Notes: generated by a model not told the origin, from the sequence alone. Shown: positions 1-12,175, numbered from the stretch's first letter. The stretch is 64,000 nt of DNA from Cornus controversa (GCA_026545225.1 CM048848.1:23104806-23168805), one strand, 5' to 3'. A program made the numbers and translations.

Positions 1-38
1 CGAGTTTCAAGCCGAAACACTTGAGGTTGGAGCTCGAT

Positions 39-325
39 TCGACTTCTGGATTAGGTGATTGATTAAGAAGGCATCGATCGACTTCTGGATTAGGTGATTG
101 ATTGAGTTTCCGAAGCTCTCTGTGTTTGATTAAGTGATCAGGTGTGAATTTTCTAGTGCTCTCTCTGTTTGGTTGTATCATGAAATACACCTGCATGCGT
201 TTTTCTATCTATCTTCTAAATCATTTTTTTTAATAGCTTTGTAATTGAATGGTGTATTGATTATTTTGAGGTTTAATTTGGTTTCTTAGTTAGTCTTTTG
301 AGGTTTAATTTGGTTTCTTAGTTAG
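39..325. repeat. Two short direct duplications in intergenic DNA
   Basis: A 26-bp sequence beginning TCGACTTCTGGATTAGG occurs at 39-64 and again at 78-103. A 30-bp sequence beginning TTTTGAGGTTTAATTTGG occurs at 264-293 and 296-325. Both are near-perfect local duplications. No gene or known element is visible around them, and I see nothing else in 1-520. Confidence 0.85.
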
Positions 326-896
326 ATTACAAGCCTGATTTTTTATATATAAAAAAATTGATTACTAAGGCTGATTTTTCCGTTAGAATAAGAACCTATG
401 GAGTAGTGTGATGCTGTGGGAATAAACTCCTTTATGCAGTTAAAAAATAATTAATAAAGCAAAATATATAGACGTGTAGTGAGCAACACTAATGGACATT
501 GAGTGTTGATTCTGAAGACATGAGTGCCAAGACGAGAAACGAAGGATATAAACCTTGAAACCAGTTTGATTATGTTTTTTATAGAATTGGACTGGACCAA
601 ACCAAACCATATGCACTGCTATGGTATGGTTACCCTTTTGACATCATATATATATATATATATATTACCCTATTTGAATATCTCAGATGAAAAACTGCAC
701 ATACTAATTAATGAGACAAGTTAATTAATTAATTGTTCACCAAATCTTTTTTTTTTTGTCAAATACATCATGAGAAATTAAATCCCAAATTAAAATTCGG
801 ATCGAGCTATATTTATATATTGACTTTAGATGGTCATTGTACTTTTTCTACATCATTAACATACATACAAGGAACCATGCAAAATCTTTGAATGTG

Positions 897-990
897 TTTA
901 TTTAAAGTACATTTCTATAACACCTCTAAGCTTAACATTGCACATTGTAGCCCTTTATTTAAAGTACATTTCTGTAACACCTCTAAGCAT
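897..990. repeat. 57-bp spaced direct repeat
   Basis: The string TTTAAAGTACATTTCT followed by TAACACCTCTAAGC is present near 901-935 and again near 958-992, with one base difference. It is a local tandem duplication in otherwise unrecognised AT-rich DNA. An AT microsatellite lies just upstream at about 646-664. Confidence 0.8.
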
Positions 991-1088
991 GAATAGTGAG
1001 GCATTATAGCCAGGAAGGGGGAGCATGTGCATGTTTCTGTCGTTCAAAGCATGTAACAGTGATGCTTGAATGGCAAAGTCATTGAAAA

Positions 1089-1340
1089 TTGAAATTCAGA
1101 ATAGCAGTTCAAATGTCAGCTCAATGGAGGTTAGGCAATGCGGTATTTGAAAGTGATGCTTTGGCAATCCTTAGAGCAATTCAAGGAGAATCAATTGATT
1201 CATATGCTTTGGAGACAATTATACGAGAAATTTGCGCCGTATTGCATCAAGAAGAGGCTTATATTTTAAATCATGTTCCAAGATCAAGCAATTATGCAGC
1301 ATGAGTTGGTTAAAAGAAACTGCTCTGCATAATAAACTAC
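1089..1340 (+). pseudogene. RNase H-like (RVT_3 type) domain fragment
   Basis: The translation contains the order typical of plant RNase H-like domains found in LINE-type retroelements and stand-alone RVT_3 proteins: an ESDALAILRAI segment, then a helical EIREICAVL-like stretch, then HVPRSSNYAA. The family normally continues as N-x-A-A-H-x-L-A. Here the reading frame stops right after NYAA at 1302-1304, while HELVKRN continues one frame over, so a small indel broke it near 1298. Only about 75 codons are visible, with no RT domain upstream. It is most likely a relic of a LINE or of a host RNase H-like gene. The domain call is fairly sure; the parent is unknown. Confidence 0.65.
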
Positions 1341-1799
1341 ATGCAATTTAGATTGACAATTTTCCTGAATAGATTGTAAATCAGCTGGATCTCATATTAT
1401 ATATTGATTCTATTTGATGAATGAACAAACTCTCTCTTTGCCAGAAAAAAGGAAAAAAAAAAAGAAAGAAAAGAAACAGAAGGATTTTGCAAATATGATA
1501 AATTCTCTGACCAGTGTTGAAGATATTCAAGTTGAAAGCAATTTGTTCAATCAAGTGGCATGGGGATTGAAAGGTGAAGTAATATTGTCCACTCTGTTTC
1601 TTTCTTTTCTTTTTTTTTAAGAATAATTGATGGAACGAGACGAACTTATAACATCATTACCCTTTTCCATGCAGTCAGTTACAATGACACAAAGAACAAC
1701 TGTTTAAGATATTGTACAAGGTCATTCCCTAAACCATAAGTACTCCCAGCATATATTACTAGCTAAAATTGATCCTCTACTAGAAAGAAGTTTTAATCA

Positions 1800-2310
1800 A
1801 GAGTGGAACATTAAGATAAAGGGGATCCTAGAGAGTGCAATTCACAGAGCATGTTTGTGGAAAGGCATATGATCTAAATGGATTGGTGGAGACACTCAGA
1901 CAAAAAGTGGGAAAGAGAGGACAGCAATTGAAAATTGTTGGAAAGGACTTCAGTGCTCAAATTTGCATACATGTGAAATTACTACAAAGTATAGTTAATT
2001 TTGTTTTTCCTTTTTTTATTTTCATGTTACAAGGTTATATATATGTTAACGACAAATTAATTTGGCTCTGACTTTGGCGGGTATCTTTTTCAGATTTGTG
2101 AAAGGAAGCTGGTGCATGTTCTTTTTCAGATTTGTGAAAGGATGTAGACCTGGCCAACATACGGGATTCAATATTGATGAAGCTGACCTTGGGGAACTGG
2201 AGCAGTTCCATGACATCATTGTAGCCCTATATCTTTACTTGATAAATCTCGAGTTGCCCATGTCTGGATTCAATGTGACTTTGATTTTTTTTGTTTATAA
2301 TATGTATTTT
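1800..2310 (+). other. Unrecognised possible exon remnants
   Basis: An open stretch at 1835-1990 (containing DLNGLVETLRQKVGKRG) and another at about 2134-2280 (containing NIDEADLGELEQFHD) have protein-like composition in AT-rich surroundings. Between them the acceptor-like string TTTTTCAGATTTGTGAAAGG occurs twice, at about 2088 and 2126, a local duplication. I do not recognise a family. They could be remnants of a host gene interrupted by introns, or chance open frames. Confidence 0.25.
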
Positions 2311-2604
2311 TAAATTTCAACTACTGATTGTATAAATATTTTCATATGTATATATATATTTTTATCAAATCTTTTCACTTGGATGCTGGGCTTCGTATAT
2401 TTTTATCATCTTCTATACATGAAAGTTTTCGAATTTCTTATCATTGTATATTCCTTGCATCAGAGTTGCACACATTTAATCCAAAAGGAGAAAGGAAAAA
2501 AAAAAAAATAGCAACAACCTGTAGCTTTGAAACTTCCAAGTAAGACACAAGTAGAAGAAGAGCACACAATCTGATTCTAAATCTTAATTAAAAAAAAAAA
2601 AAAA

Positions 2605-2942
2605 CCAACTTTTACCGGCAGTTTTTGTAAACTGCCGGTAAAAGCAATATTTTCAGTGATTTACCGGCGGTTCATGAAAAACTGCCGGTAAAAATTAACC
2701 ATTATCGGCACTTTGATGATATTTACTGGCGGACAAAACCGCCGGTATAATTCCGGCGGCTGCAAAAAAACTGCCGGTAATTACCGGCAGTTTAGCAAAA
2801 CCGCCGGTAATTCTCTACCGGCAGGACATTTTTCGGCAGATTTTTTAATCGCCGGTGAACCGCCGGTGAAGGTTTTTCCGGCGGTTTTGAAGGCATTTTC
2901 CGGCGGTTTAAACTGCCGGTGATATTAAAAAATGTTGTAGTG
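2605..2942. mobile_element. CACTA transposon right end with subterminal inverted repeats
   Basis: About fifteen copies of ACCGGCRGTTT, in both orientations and often as back-to-back pairs, fill 2615-2922. The block ends at 2942 in TGTTGTAGTG, the complement of a CACTACAACA terminus. CACTA (En/Spm-type) elements have CACTA termini and arrays of subterminal repeats that bind their transposase, which matches well. No CACTAC start is visible to the left inside the window, so the left end is either deleted or outside. No transposase coding sequence is present. Confidence 0.75.
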
Positions 2943-4247
2943 TGAGTGTGTCGTTTGGAAATTTTCATTGCTTGAAAGGGACTTCCAAGCTTGACTTCAC
3001 CACAAGTAAATAAGTTATCCACTAGTATATATAAGTATACCTTCAAATTAATGCTTCAGATTAAACCTTTAGAAAACTTTTACCTCCTATCAAATTAACT
3101 AGCTAGCCTTCTTTAATCAAACTTTAAAATTAATAAATGCAGATTTTTGTGTTCTCTTCTCCATCGGATTCAAATGCATATATTTGATAGCTCCTTTCAG
3201 CCATATATATATCATCCTATGAAACTTTTTTTATGGTATGTATTGGTGATATATATATTCCATATAATAATTCTACCTAGAAATATCAAAAACTGCCTTA
3301 AGGGTTTTTTTTTCTTTTCTTTGCATTCTTTTAATGTTTCTCTTTCTTAAATTCTTCCTTAATTTCATGAATGGTTGAGGCTGAATGCTCGCTGTCAGAG
3401 TAGCTCATGTGTTTCTTAATCCTATTTATTTATATGCACAAGTAATATTAAATTCATTCCAGTCACTTCATGTGTTGGACTAGGTAGGATTTCAATTTAT
3501 TAATTTCGAATGTTCTCATATTTATATATATTTGTGCAATCGCGCTCGATCTTGTCATACAAAAATTAATGAAATTACAATGGTGAGAGTAGTTTTGGGG
3601 AATTCTATAAGCTTAAGTAGTACTAACACTACTAGTTCTGTTAGTTGTTCTTTTTATTTATGGTGTTCATCTATATATATAGTTTTTCCATAAGGCTGAG
3701 ACCTCCATTCCTTGAACATAGCAAGTGCTTGTGCCAGGCTTATCATCTCAAGTATTGTTCATGAAGTGTGTGTGTGTATATATATATATGACTAGCCTAC
3801 TAAACTAACTACACACACTTCAATTTTTGTTCATTTTGTTAATTTGTTTCTGACATGTACTATTATAAATATATTTACTATTAGACCATTTCAATGGGAG
3901 CACATTTTGGCAAGGCAATCATAACAAACAATTGGTATGGAGAGCTATTCCTTCAAAGTAATGTCACTTTGGTTGATTACATAGCCAAAAGAGACAACAT
4001 TCTGTGGATCATATTTCTGATCCTCATTTGTTGCAAAAGTATTCTGCAAAGTCTTAATGATGTTACCAAGGCTTGGTGTGAATATATATGACTTTGGGTG
4101 TTGTCTAGTTGTGCATTGGTGGCATTGAAGATGGTTGATTTTTTTATTTTTTTCGAAGATATGGGTGATCTATGTTGTATACAGGTTTCTGTGTTTAGGA
4201 ACAATGATCAAGCTATATAATTCTTTTAAAAAAAATTAATAAACTTT
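2943..4247. other. Intergenic, AT-rich, no recognised gene
   Basis: The stretch between the two CACTA ends has several TA/TG microsatellites (for example about 3764-3790) and short open frames without family features. Nothing here can be assigned. Confidence 0.6.
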
Positions 4248-4651
4248 CAACCACGGACTTAGCTCGTGGTAGAAATATACTTTCCACCACGGGCTCAGCC
4301 CGTGGTAGAATATAGAATTTCAACCACGGGCCAAATCCGTGGTAGAAAGGTTTTTAACAGTAGCAAAAAATACTTTCTACCACGGGCTCAGCCCGTGGTG
4401 AAATACAAACTGTATTTCACCATGGGCCCAGCCCGTGGTAGAAAGTATGTTTTCCACCACGGGCTGGGCCCGTGGTAGAAAGTATTTTTTTCACCACGGG
4501 TCTGAGCCCGTGGTAGAAAGTCTATTTTCCACAACGGGCTGGGCCCGTGGTAGAAAGTCTACTGGCAACTACGACACCGAATACCACGGCGGGCCAAGCC
4601 CATGATAAAAACCATTTTTGCCCGCCGTAGAAAGTCTTTTTTCTTGTAGTG
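4248..4651. mobile_element. Second CACTA right end with palindromic subterminal repeats
   Basis: About nine units of CCACGGGCTSAGCCCGTGG followed by TAGAAAG are spaced 35-55 bp apart from 4250 to 4600. Each unit is itself an inverted repeat. The block ends at 4651 in TTTTTTCTTGTAGTG, the complement of the canonical plant CACTA terminus CACTACAAGAAAA. Its subterminal motif is unrelated to the CCGGC motif of the end at 2942, so this is a different CACTA family. No left terminus was found between the two ends. Confidence 0.8.
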
Positions 4652-4795
4652 TTTTCAGGAATGCCAATTGTGGATTCATTTGAAATCCCTTTCAAGGCTT
4701 CCAACTTTCCATGATTTTTTAGATATTGTTGTATCCCCTTGTTGCGTTTTAAAAAACAATTTCTTTGTATATGTAATACTCCATAAGGAGACCAA

Positions 4796-4858
4796 CCCCC
4801 GCGCCCCCCCCCCCCCCCGATCTTCCAACCCCCCCCCCCCCCCCCCCGATCTTCCAAA
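4796..4858. repeat. Paired poly-C tracts
   Basis: Two runs of about 15-20 cytosines, each followed by GATCTTCCAA, lie side by side. Long C homopolymers are rare in such AT-rich DNA. The structure is a two-copy duplication of a C-run plus a short tag. The exact lengths may carry sequencing error. Open frames across it on the minus strand are glycine-rich artefacts. Confidence 0.9.
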
Positions 4859-4904
4859 CTTATTAGTATGAAATGATCTAAAAAAAATTTTATGTTGCAA
4901 CTTT

Positions 4905-5215
4905 GGAGACGTCCTAGTTTTAGGCTTTTACGTTTAGGCATTCATGTCATTACTCCTTTTCAAATTGATGTATTTATGCCCTAGTTGCTTTGTTCAACTT
5001 GGCAGGCAAGCTATTATTTTTACTTATGTGACATTTGGAGACTTGGCATTTAAATCATTCATTCTTTCTTGTGCACTAGGACTGATGTTTGGGCCTTTAA
5101 GCCTTCAGTTGTCGCATTTGGAGATTTGACATTTGAGTCATTCTTCTTTCTTTTTTGTGCATTTGGAGTGATGTTTAGGCGTTTATGCCTCAAGTCGTTA
5201 TGCAAATACAACTAG
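4905..5215. repeat. Degenerate ~87-bp tandem repeat
   Basis: A unit containing CATTTGGAGA, a GCATTTRARTCATTC segment, TGTGCAYT and GATGTTTRGGC runs from about 5030 and repeats from about 5113. A weaker third copy lies upstream near 4910-4985. No coding function is apparent. Confidence 0.65.
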
Positions 5216-7162
5216 AATTCCACCAAAATTTCACAAAATCTATAAAAGCTATAATCACTCATTTCAAAGCTAAACCATGTATGCAATGATGCAATCTCAT
5301 TATGCATTATGATACTTCAAAATCAAGCAATTTCACTAAAAATTTACCTTAGTATCAAACACATGGGGCACACTACACACTTAGTGCTTGCATAGACATG
5401 AAATATGTTATAAACAAACTTAACATACTTTGAAGCTGCAACTAATTTATGCTCAATCACATTTCAACTAATTCTACACACTTGAACAATCAATATCACA
5501 TATCTCAAAAGTATTGTCTTCAAATTAAACACATAACACACATATGCTTCAAGAATAAGAAAAAGGGACATAACATTCATGCCTTAAACAAGATAACATT
5601 CTAACATTCATTTAACATGTGAGAGGCTCAAAAGTCAAAGACAAGATATCTCTAGTACTAAAAACATTCTAAAACTCTAATATCTCACCTAAGTGACCTA
5701 TAGAATCAAAGAGGATAAGGAATGAACACCCCTACCTCAATTCTAAGATTTTAAACACAAATTTAGAATCAACCAATCTTCAAACTTCACCAAGTCTGGA
5801 ATTTCTACCAATTACAACGTAGAGGAGATGAAGGGAAACAACTTTTCCTCTTCTAGCAACACGTCATTCAAGTTCCTTGGTGCTCAAAATAATGAGAGCA
5901 ACAAGGAAATGAAAGTTGGTGAGAGAGAAGAGGGACATAGCAAACTTCAAATTTCAAAATCATCGTTAATCTAAATCGATTAACAATCTTCACACCAAAC
6001 TTTAGATTTCAAATATAAGAAATTATATAGATGAGAGAGAGAGAACTAATTTGCTTGGCATATGAAGTTGCACTTGCGATTGCGAAGGACCTTTGGCTGC
6101 GATCGTAATGAATTGGGAAAGCGTAGAATCATCGATTTCTTGGAGTTTTGCAGCAACTAATACAAATTATCACTACAAAGACGTAGTTTAAGAAAGAACC
6201 ATTCAAAGAGACAGATATCACGCTTCCAAATTAAAAGATAAAAAATTAATTCAATACTTAAAGTTGGTGCATTATTTCAATATAATATTAAATAAATTCA
6301 TTCCCATTGTCCAGCAACTAATAACAATATTCCCTAATTTAAATTCCAGAAGATAATCAAATAGAATCCATCCCAAAACTATAGTATAGTTGTTTTAACT
6401 ACAAATGTATCTTGTAATTAGAAAATATAATAATGTAGCATAGTAAACAAAACTAAGCTCTACTCCATCAAGTGCCTCTGCCACATGTCAAATTAACATG
6501 TACTTGAAAAAAAAATAAAAGAATAAGCTTCTTGTAAGTGTAAAAGTTTTGCTAGCACGAAAACCGGAGGAAATTCTTACAAATCACACTCAAGAAATGA
6601 AGAGATAAAGTTCAAATTATCACTACACAAAGCCTCTTGAATACAATAATTTCTTTTTTTCTCTCCCAAGTTGGTCCTCCTTTTTTTCTTTATATTTTCT
6701 CAATATTTATGCCCAGAATTTTAATTGATTTTCTCTATATCATTTCCCTTAATAGTTGGGGATTGGGATCAATCCCCGAGTTTGACTGAATCGTGCTATA
6801 TCCACACTCATTCTGTTTTTTGCTAATTTCATGGGATTCTGTTTCATCACGGGGGCCGATTTTGTGGGCTGATCAGTCTTCCTCTTTTATTCGGCTGGTC
6901 ACGTATATTGTCCACCTTGACTTCCATGTGTTGCATTGCGGCTGATCGTTGTTCTGTACAAATGTCGCGTCTTCATTGGTGGAAAATTTCCCTCCACACC
7001 ACCAAATTTAGCAATATGACTGTTCAGTAAATTGATCTCATTAATTGAATATTTAGTCTTGTATTATAATTCATATTTCATCAATCACTATATTTAATCT
7101 CAATTTCATATAAAGTTGCAAACAGTTCTTCAATTTTGAAGAGTTGACTAGTTATTCATTTA
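5216..7162. other. Intergenic; possible minus-strand chromovirus LTR remnant
   Basis: Roughly 5700-6060 (a CCCTACCTCAATT box, later a GAGAGAG-rich part) resembles in layout the minus-strand chromovirus LTR at 45440-45720, which has CCCTACCTCAAATT in the same setting. The match is short and by eye only. The rest of the stretch shows no gene, terminal repeat or domain that I recognise. Confidence 0.3.
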
Positions 7163-8156
7163 GAAAAGTGCAAAAATTCCCCCTAAACTTTCTTTCATGT
7201 GCAAAAACACTACGTAAACTATTTTTCGGAGCAGATCAGTCACTTATCTTATAAAAGTGGACAACTTGACCCCTGACAAAATTATAATGACATATATATC
7301 ATTTACTATAACCATTATGCCCTTCTTTTTATAAACATGGTGTTTCTAAAAATTCAAAAAAAAAAAATAGTTAAATAAAATTTCCAAATAATAAGCTAAG
7401 AAATATAAAAAAAAATATAAAAACTAATAGAACTTTAATTAATATATTTTAAAAATGAAAATATAACTATCATATATACTCTTTTCTCTACTAGTATAGT
7501 CAATAGTGTTTTCTAAATAAATATATATTTTTAAAATAGAGTTCGATAAAATTGTCATTGAAATTGTATCTTTCTTTGATTTACTAACTATAGTAGGAAG
7601 CAATACTATAATAATACAAAATAATTAGAAACACAAAAAAGTAAAGGAAAAATAAAATTTTATTCCAGAATGTTATCAAACTATGTTTAAAAAAAAAAAT
7701 TATTTAGAAAAAATGTCGTACTCAATCTACAAAACTCTCGCTTGATCAGTGTCTGAGAGAGGTAGATGTCAGTAAGCCTTATCCTCATTTTTGGAGAGGT
7801 TGCTCCCAAGTTTTGAACCCGCGACACATCACTTTGAATGAGGGTACTTTTATTTATAAAAAAAAAAAAAACAGATTAAATAAAATTTTGTTACTCTTTT
7901 ATTTTTTTTATGTTTCTAAACTTATTATTTGAAAATTTTATCTAATTAATTTTTATTTTTTGAATTTTTAGAAAACACTATATTTATAGAGAGAATGACA
8001 TAATGGTGATAGTAAATGTATATATGTCATTATAGTTTTATAGGAGCTTAAGTTGACCACTTTTGTAAGATAATGGATTAATTTGCTCCAAATATTTGTT
8101 TAGGGGGTATTTTTGCACATTGAAGAAAGTTCAAGAGTTTTTTTTTTCCACTTTTC
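7163..8156. mobile_element. MULE-like non-autonomous element with ~190-bp terminal inverted repeats
   Basis: The left arm begins GAAAAGTGCAAAAATTCCCC and continues through TCTTATAAAAGTGG, ATAATGACATATATA and ACCATTATG. The right arm (about 7960-8156), reverse-complemented, shows the same blocks in the same order. Long terminal inverted repeats around about 1 kb of non-coding DNA fit a non-autonomous Mutator-like element. The flanks offer only an imperfect 9-bp duplication, about 6 of 9 matching. A SINE has inserted inside it. Confidence 0.75.
7708..7846 (-). mobile_element. Au-type SINE, 5'-truncated, antisense
   Basis: On the minus strand the order is a B-box-like GGGTTCAAAAC, then AGCAACCTCTCCAAAAATG, GGATAAGGCTTACTGACATC, TCTACCTCTCTCAGAC, and a 3' end GAGTACGACATTTTTT. 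This matches the layout of the tRNA-derived Au SINE of flowering plants, including its typical GGGTACGRCCTTTTTT end. The first third, with the A box, is not recognisable. It sits between the arms of the 7163-8156 element, so it inserted after that element. Confidence 0.75.
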
Positions 8157-8244
8157 TCACTTATATATTAAACATGCGCCTGTGCTGAAGAAATCAAATT
8201 AGCCCACTCTCAAAATCATGAATATAGAATCCTATATTCTCAAA

Positions 8245-8350
8245 TTTCAAACAATGTGTGAATCGCATAGTCTTGACTACTGAAGAAACACTACAAGTGG
8301 TTTAATTAGTACATCTATTCACCTGGAGGTCCCGAAGCATACCATGTTTA
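8245..8350. repeat. Fragment related to the 9596-12175 LTR
   Basis: The segment reading GCATAGTCTTGACTACTGAA, then TCTATTCACCTGGAGGTCCC, is a diverged copy of 10195-10255 (GCATAGTCCGGGACTACTGA, then TCTACTCACCTAGATAGTCC). It is a small piece of the same repeat family, with no terminal structure. Confidence 0.55.
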
Positions 8351-8639
8351 ATGACAACGGATCGAATTCTAACTAGATCAGAAAAGTTATACTCGATCTG
8401 ATTCGATCTGATAATCCGATGAATAATTTATGATTCAATCCATATCCAATTCGATAACCCGATCCAAAAAGGATGTAATTTTTTATTAAAAAATTAATGT
8501 CAGAAGATATTAGCAAACAATGATTAAGAAAAACTGAGAGAAGCTGGAAAAGAAAATTAAGATATAAGCAAAATAAAAAGTGAAAAATTTGGTATTTGAC
8601 CTTTTATTAAGGAAAAAGATAATAAACAGAGACAAAATA

Positions 8640-8898
8640 GAGAGATGGAAGAAGAGAAAGAACAAAATAATGAAAAAAATATTTTATATAATATGTAAAT
8701 ATTATATATTATATCATTAGATAATACATTTATAGTATATTATATATTATATTATATCATATCAAATTAAGAGGGAAGAAGAAAAAGAACAAAATAATGT
8801 AAAAAAAAATATAATTTATGAAATATGTAAATATTATATATTATAGCATTAGATGATATATTTATAGTATATTATATATTATATTATATGGAATCAAA
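8640..8898. repeat. Two-copy ~128-bp AT-rich tandem duplication
   Basis: Copy one (about 8643-8769) and copy two (about 8770-8898) share the order GGAAGAAGARAAAGAACAAA, ATATGTAAATATTATATATT, TCATTAGATRATA and a run of ATTATAT. The surrounding DNA (8350-9590) contains GATC-rich strings but no recognised gene or transposon boundary. Confidence 0.8.
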
Positions 8899-9595
8899 TT
8901 GTTATCGGACTGGATCAACTATAATTCATATACAATTTGTTTAACTAACTTATTATATTATTGAAATTGCTAACGATATTGGATTGAATGTTTCAATCTT
9001 TATCATAATTATGGGTTGGAATTCAAATCAAATTAGGATCAAAATTGGATCTATCCAAAAGAATGCAGGTCTTGGACGATTTTCCGCATAAGCCATCGTA
9101 GGGTTAAAACTGGACTATCCCCTTCGACCAATGAACAATAAATATTAGGGAATTCTAATGATCATTTTGTTGTATAATTAAAGGTAACGAAATGATGCAA
9201 CACATAATCCTTTATTTATGTTGCTGGGAAGTGAACTGACCGTCCGGGTGTCTTTGTAACACAGAACAGATGTGCTACTTAACATATTCGATCTCATCAA
9301 CTGCACTTCTCACTTCGATGCAGCGAGATGGTGTGACGAATAAAAAGAAGAAGCTGAAACGAATGGACACCTCCAAACCTAAACATGTGGACTTGTTAAT
9401 GTGATGCATTAATTATTCATTTTTATACTGACTCTGCATTTTTTTTCTTTGACAATTTTTATTTAAATTTGGACAAATTATTTGAAAGTAAGAGAAATTT
9501 GGGTTACTCAAACACAACTTGTTGATGCAAAAATCCTGGCGATGCACATCCTTCCGGCAAGACTGAAAAGACATGTCGGTCGGGTACACTCACAA

Positions 9596-12175
9596 TGTCA
9601 CGCCCCTAAATTTAAATAATAGTAACACTGGCTCTATACTTAAATAAAGTGCGTGATTTGCAACAACAACCATCTCACACAACATAGTATAACTCTCCCA
9701 AAATTTTTTTTATTGAAAACATAAATAACTACAAAACAAATGTAACATCATCTAATACAATCCATAAAAATCCTCAACATTATTACATAAGTTCATATCA
9801 ACTTTATTGAATTACAAAGAAGTAAGAAAACATCAAAATCATCTCCATCTAGCTCACATGACTCCATCACGTTTCAATCAACGTGTATCTGAAAATTATT
9901 AAGGAGTGTGCTCACAAGCTCAACAAGGGATTGCTAAACACATTTTCTGTTCAACAAATCGACTCACCTTATATTTTTATATATAAAAGTAACTCGTCAA
10001 AATACATTAATTATATGTATTCATCCTAGGTCATAAATTCTAATATATCATAATTACCAAAACATAAAATAGAACACAATTTTCACAATTTCACACCATA
10101 ACTTGTTAACCATCTTGATTAACTTATATTAAATTCCACTTATCTCACATGAGCCCTAGGCTCCCCTCCAATCGATGGTGTGTAACGCATAGTCCGGGAC
10201 TACTGAAAATACACATGTGGTTGGGTAGTATGTCTACTCACCTAGATAGTCCCGGACCACGTCCACATAATAAGGGCATGCTGAGCCCAATGGCCATAAC
10301 AAAAGGGTAGTGCACTCCTACTAGGTAGGTCCGTGACCATACCTAACAAAGTCATCATAGGAATAATCCCGGACTACTCCTCGACTACTCACCATTATCC
10401 ATTACTTGCCTTAATGTAATTTCACATTTTTCAGTAAATTTGAGTTAATTAAACTGAAATACATTATTCTGGGATTTCCCATAATTTTAGAAATATTTTT
10501 ACTATTTTTCTCTAATTTTCATTAATTATAATTTAGTTAAAACTCTTGGCTTGCATACAAGAAACCAAAAAATAATTCTCTCTTCTATACAATAAAATGT
10601 CTAGAATATTATACAAGAAATATCTGAATATATCTATACATTAACAGAACTATCAGGTGGTAAACAGATTCCTTATAAATGACCATATTGTTGGCAACTC
10701 ATTTCACTCGCAAATGTATAACCCACTTTGAGTGCCACTCTTAGCCTCTAGCAACAACAACAAAATATTATAAAAGCTAAACCATTAACCATCCTCAAAT
10801 TCAATTTTACATTTCAATATATTTCAGTACATATACAACCAATGTACGAAATGTAATCGAATCAATATACAACCACTGCCCTAAAGTAAATATACAGAAC
10901 ATTGATTCCACCGCACCACTATCCTAATGTAAATATACAGAACACTGGTTCCACTATTTTACTCTTCCCAGCTACCCCCAAATTAACTTAAAATCATATC
11001 CCCAAATTAACTTAAAATAACACTGGTTCCACTATTTTACTCTTCCCAGCTACCCCCAAATTAACTTAAAATCATATCCCCAAATTAACTTAAAATTATA
11101 TTTAAGGCAAACAAATATAGTCCTATTTATCTACCAATAAAGTTGACCCTAAAACACGTTAATGTATTCTAAGTTATATATATATATGTATATGAGTTAT
11201 GCAAATATATATCTTGTTTACGTTTAAAGTCTTATGCTATACCTACCCCACTATATCAATTTTTCATATTTCCACTAAACAACACATTCGTTCAGTAATC
11301 CAGATTTCAATAAACAACACTTTCATTCAGTAATCCAAATTCCACTAAGCAACAATAATTATAGATACATCACTGCAATAACTACTGTGACTCCCATTCT
11401 CCACCACTGATAATGACAAATAAATCCACTAAATCCATAACCTTTATTTCAATGCGTAACCTTCAATATTTATAACTGCCCAACATCAAATTCACATATT
11501 TTTACACAGAACCTAATAACTGTATTTTGCAATCAACATCAATTTCACACGTTCTTTTACACAAAACTCAAAAATAATTTAAGATCCAAAATATTGTTAT
11601 TTCAAACACTTGATTTATTCCTATGGGTGCATACATATTCCAGAAGGATTTTCCTATTCACAATTTATTGATATTTAAACACTAAAATCTCATATTTAAT
11701 CTAGTAAATAATATATATTTCAGAAAAACTCATGCGATCAATACATTAAATGCAACCCTAAGGTGTCAGCATGATCAAATATTCTAAACCTATAATTAAA
11801 CGACAAGTCTCAGTTATATATAAATATATAAAATGAATCGACTTGCCTGTTATCGCTATTTCAATCACCGCTATTCGAATCACTGACTCTCTCTATGCAA
11901 TTCCTAGATCACCGTTTCTCCTTCCGGCTACTGCAGAGGTTCGACGTATATCGGTGATATATTTGTTTTAATAAAATATTATATATATCAAATATAATAT
12001 TATATCAAAAGTTATATAAAAGACGTATATCATACTTAAGAGATATAAGGGGTCTTTTGAACTTTAAAGGACTCCTATTTTATCTCCATCACTTATTATT
12101 TCAAATTTTGAAATAATATAACTATATACGTATATTAAACACTATATAGATTTCATTTTTTTTCAGGATATTACA
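9596..12175 (-). repeat. Solo LTR, probably Ty3/gypsy, minus orientation
   Basis: The block starts TGTCACGCCCCTAAATTT and ends GGATATTACA, so it has TGT...ACA termini. The ACGCCCC motif next to the terminus, in this orientation, is common at the 3' end of long plant gypsy LTRs. The flanking pentamers are CACAA (9591-9595) and CACAT (12176-12180), an imperfect target-site duplication. No primer-binding site, polypurine tract or coding sequence lies on either side, so a solo LTR left by LTR-LTR recombination is the simplest reading. At 2580 bp it is a large LTR. The family is not identified. Confidence 0.6.
10941..11096. repeat. Perfect 78-bp tandem duplication inside the LTR
   Basis: A 78-bp unit beginning AACACTGGTTCCACTATTTT occurs at 10941-11018 and 11019-11096 with no difference that I can see. 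The unit itself contains two copies of CCCCAAATTAACTTAAAAT. A related partial unit with TATACAGAACAYTG lies just upstream. The identity suggests a recent duplication. Confidence 0.9.

Noticed and set aside
3628-3640. CACTACTAG as left terminus for the CACTA end at 4651
   Set aside because: It matches only the first bases of CACTACAAGAAAA, has no subterminal repeats after it and no 3-bp flank match.
4522-4941. Glycine-rich minus-strand ORF
   Set aside because: It is the translation of the poly-C tracts and CACTA subterminal repeats.
6171-6186. CACTACAAAGACG as another CACTA terminus
   Set aside because: No subterminal repeat array follows and the terminus departs from the canonical sequence after seven bases.
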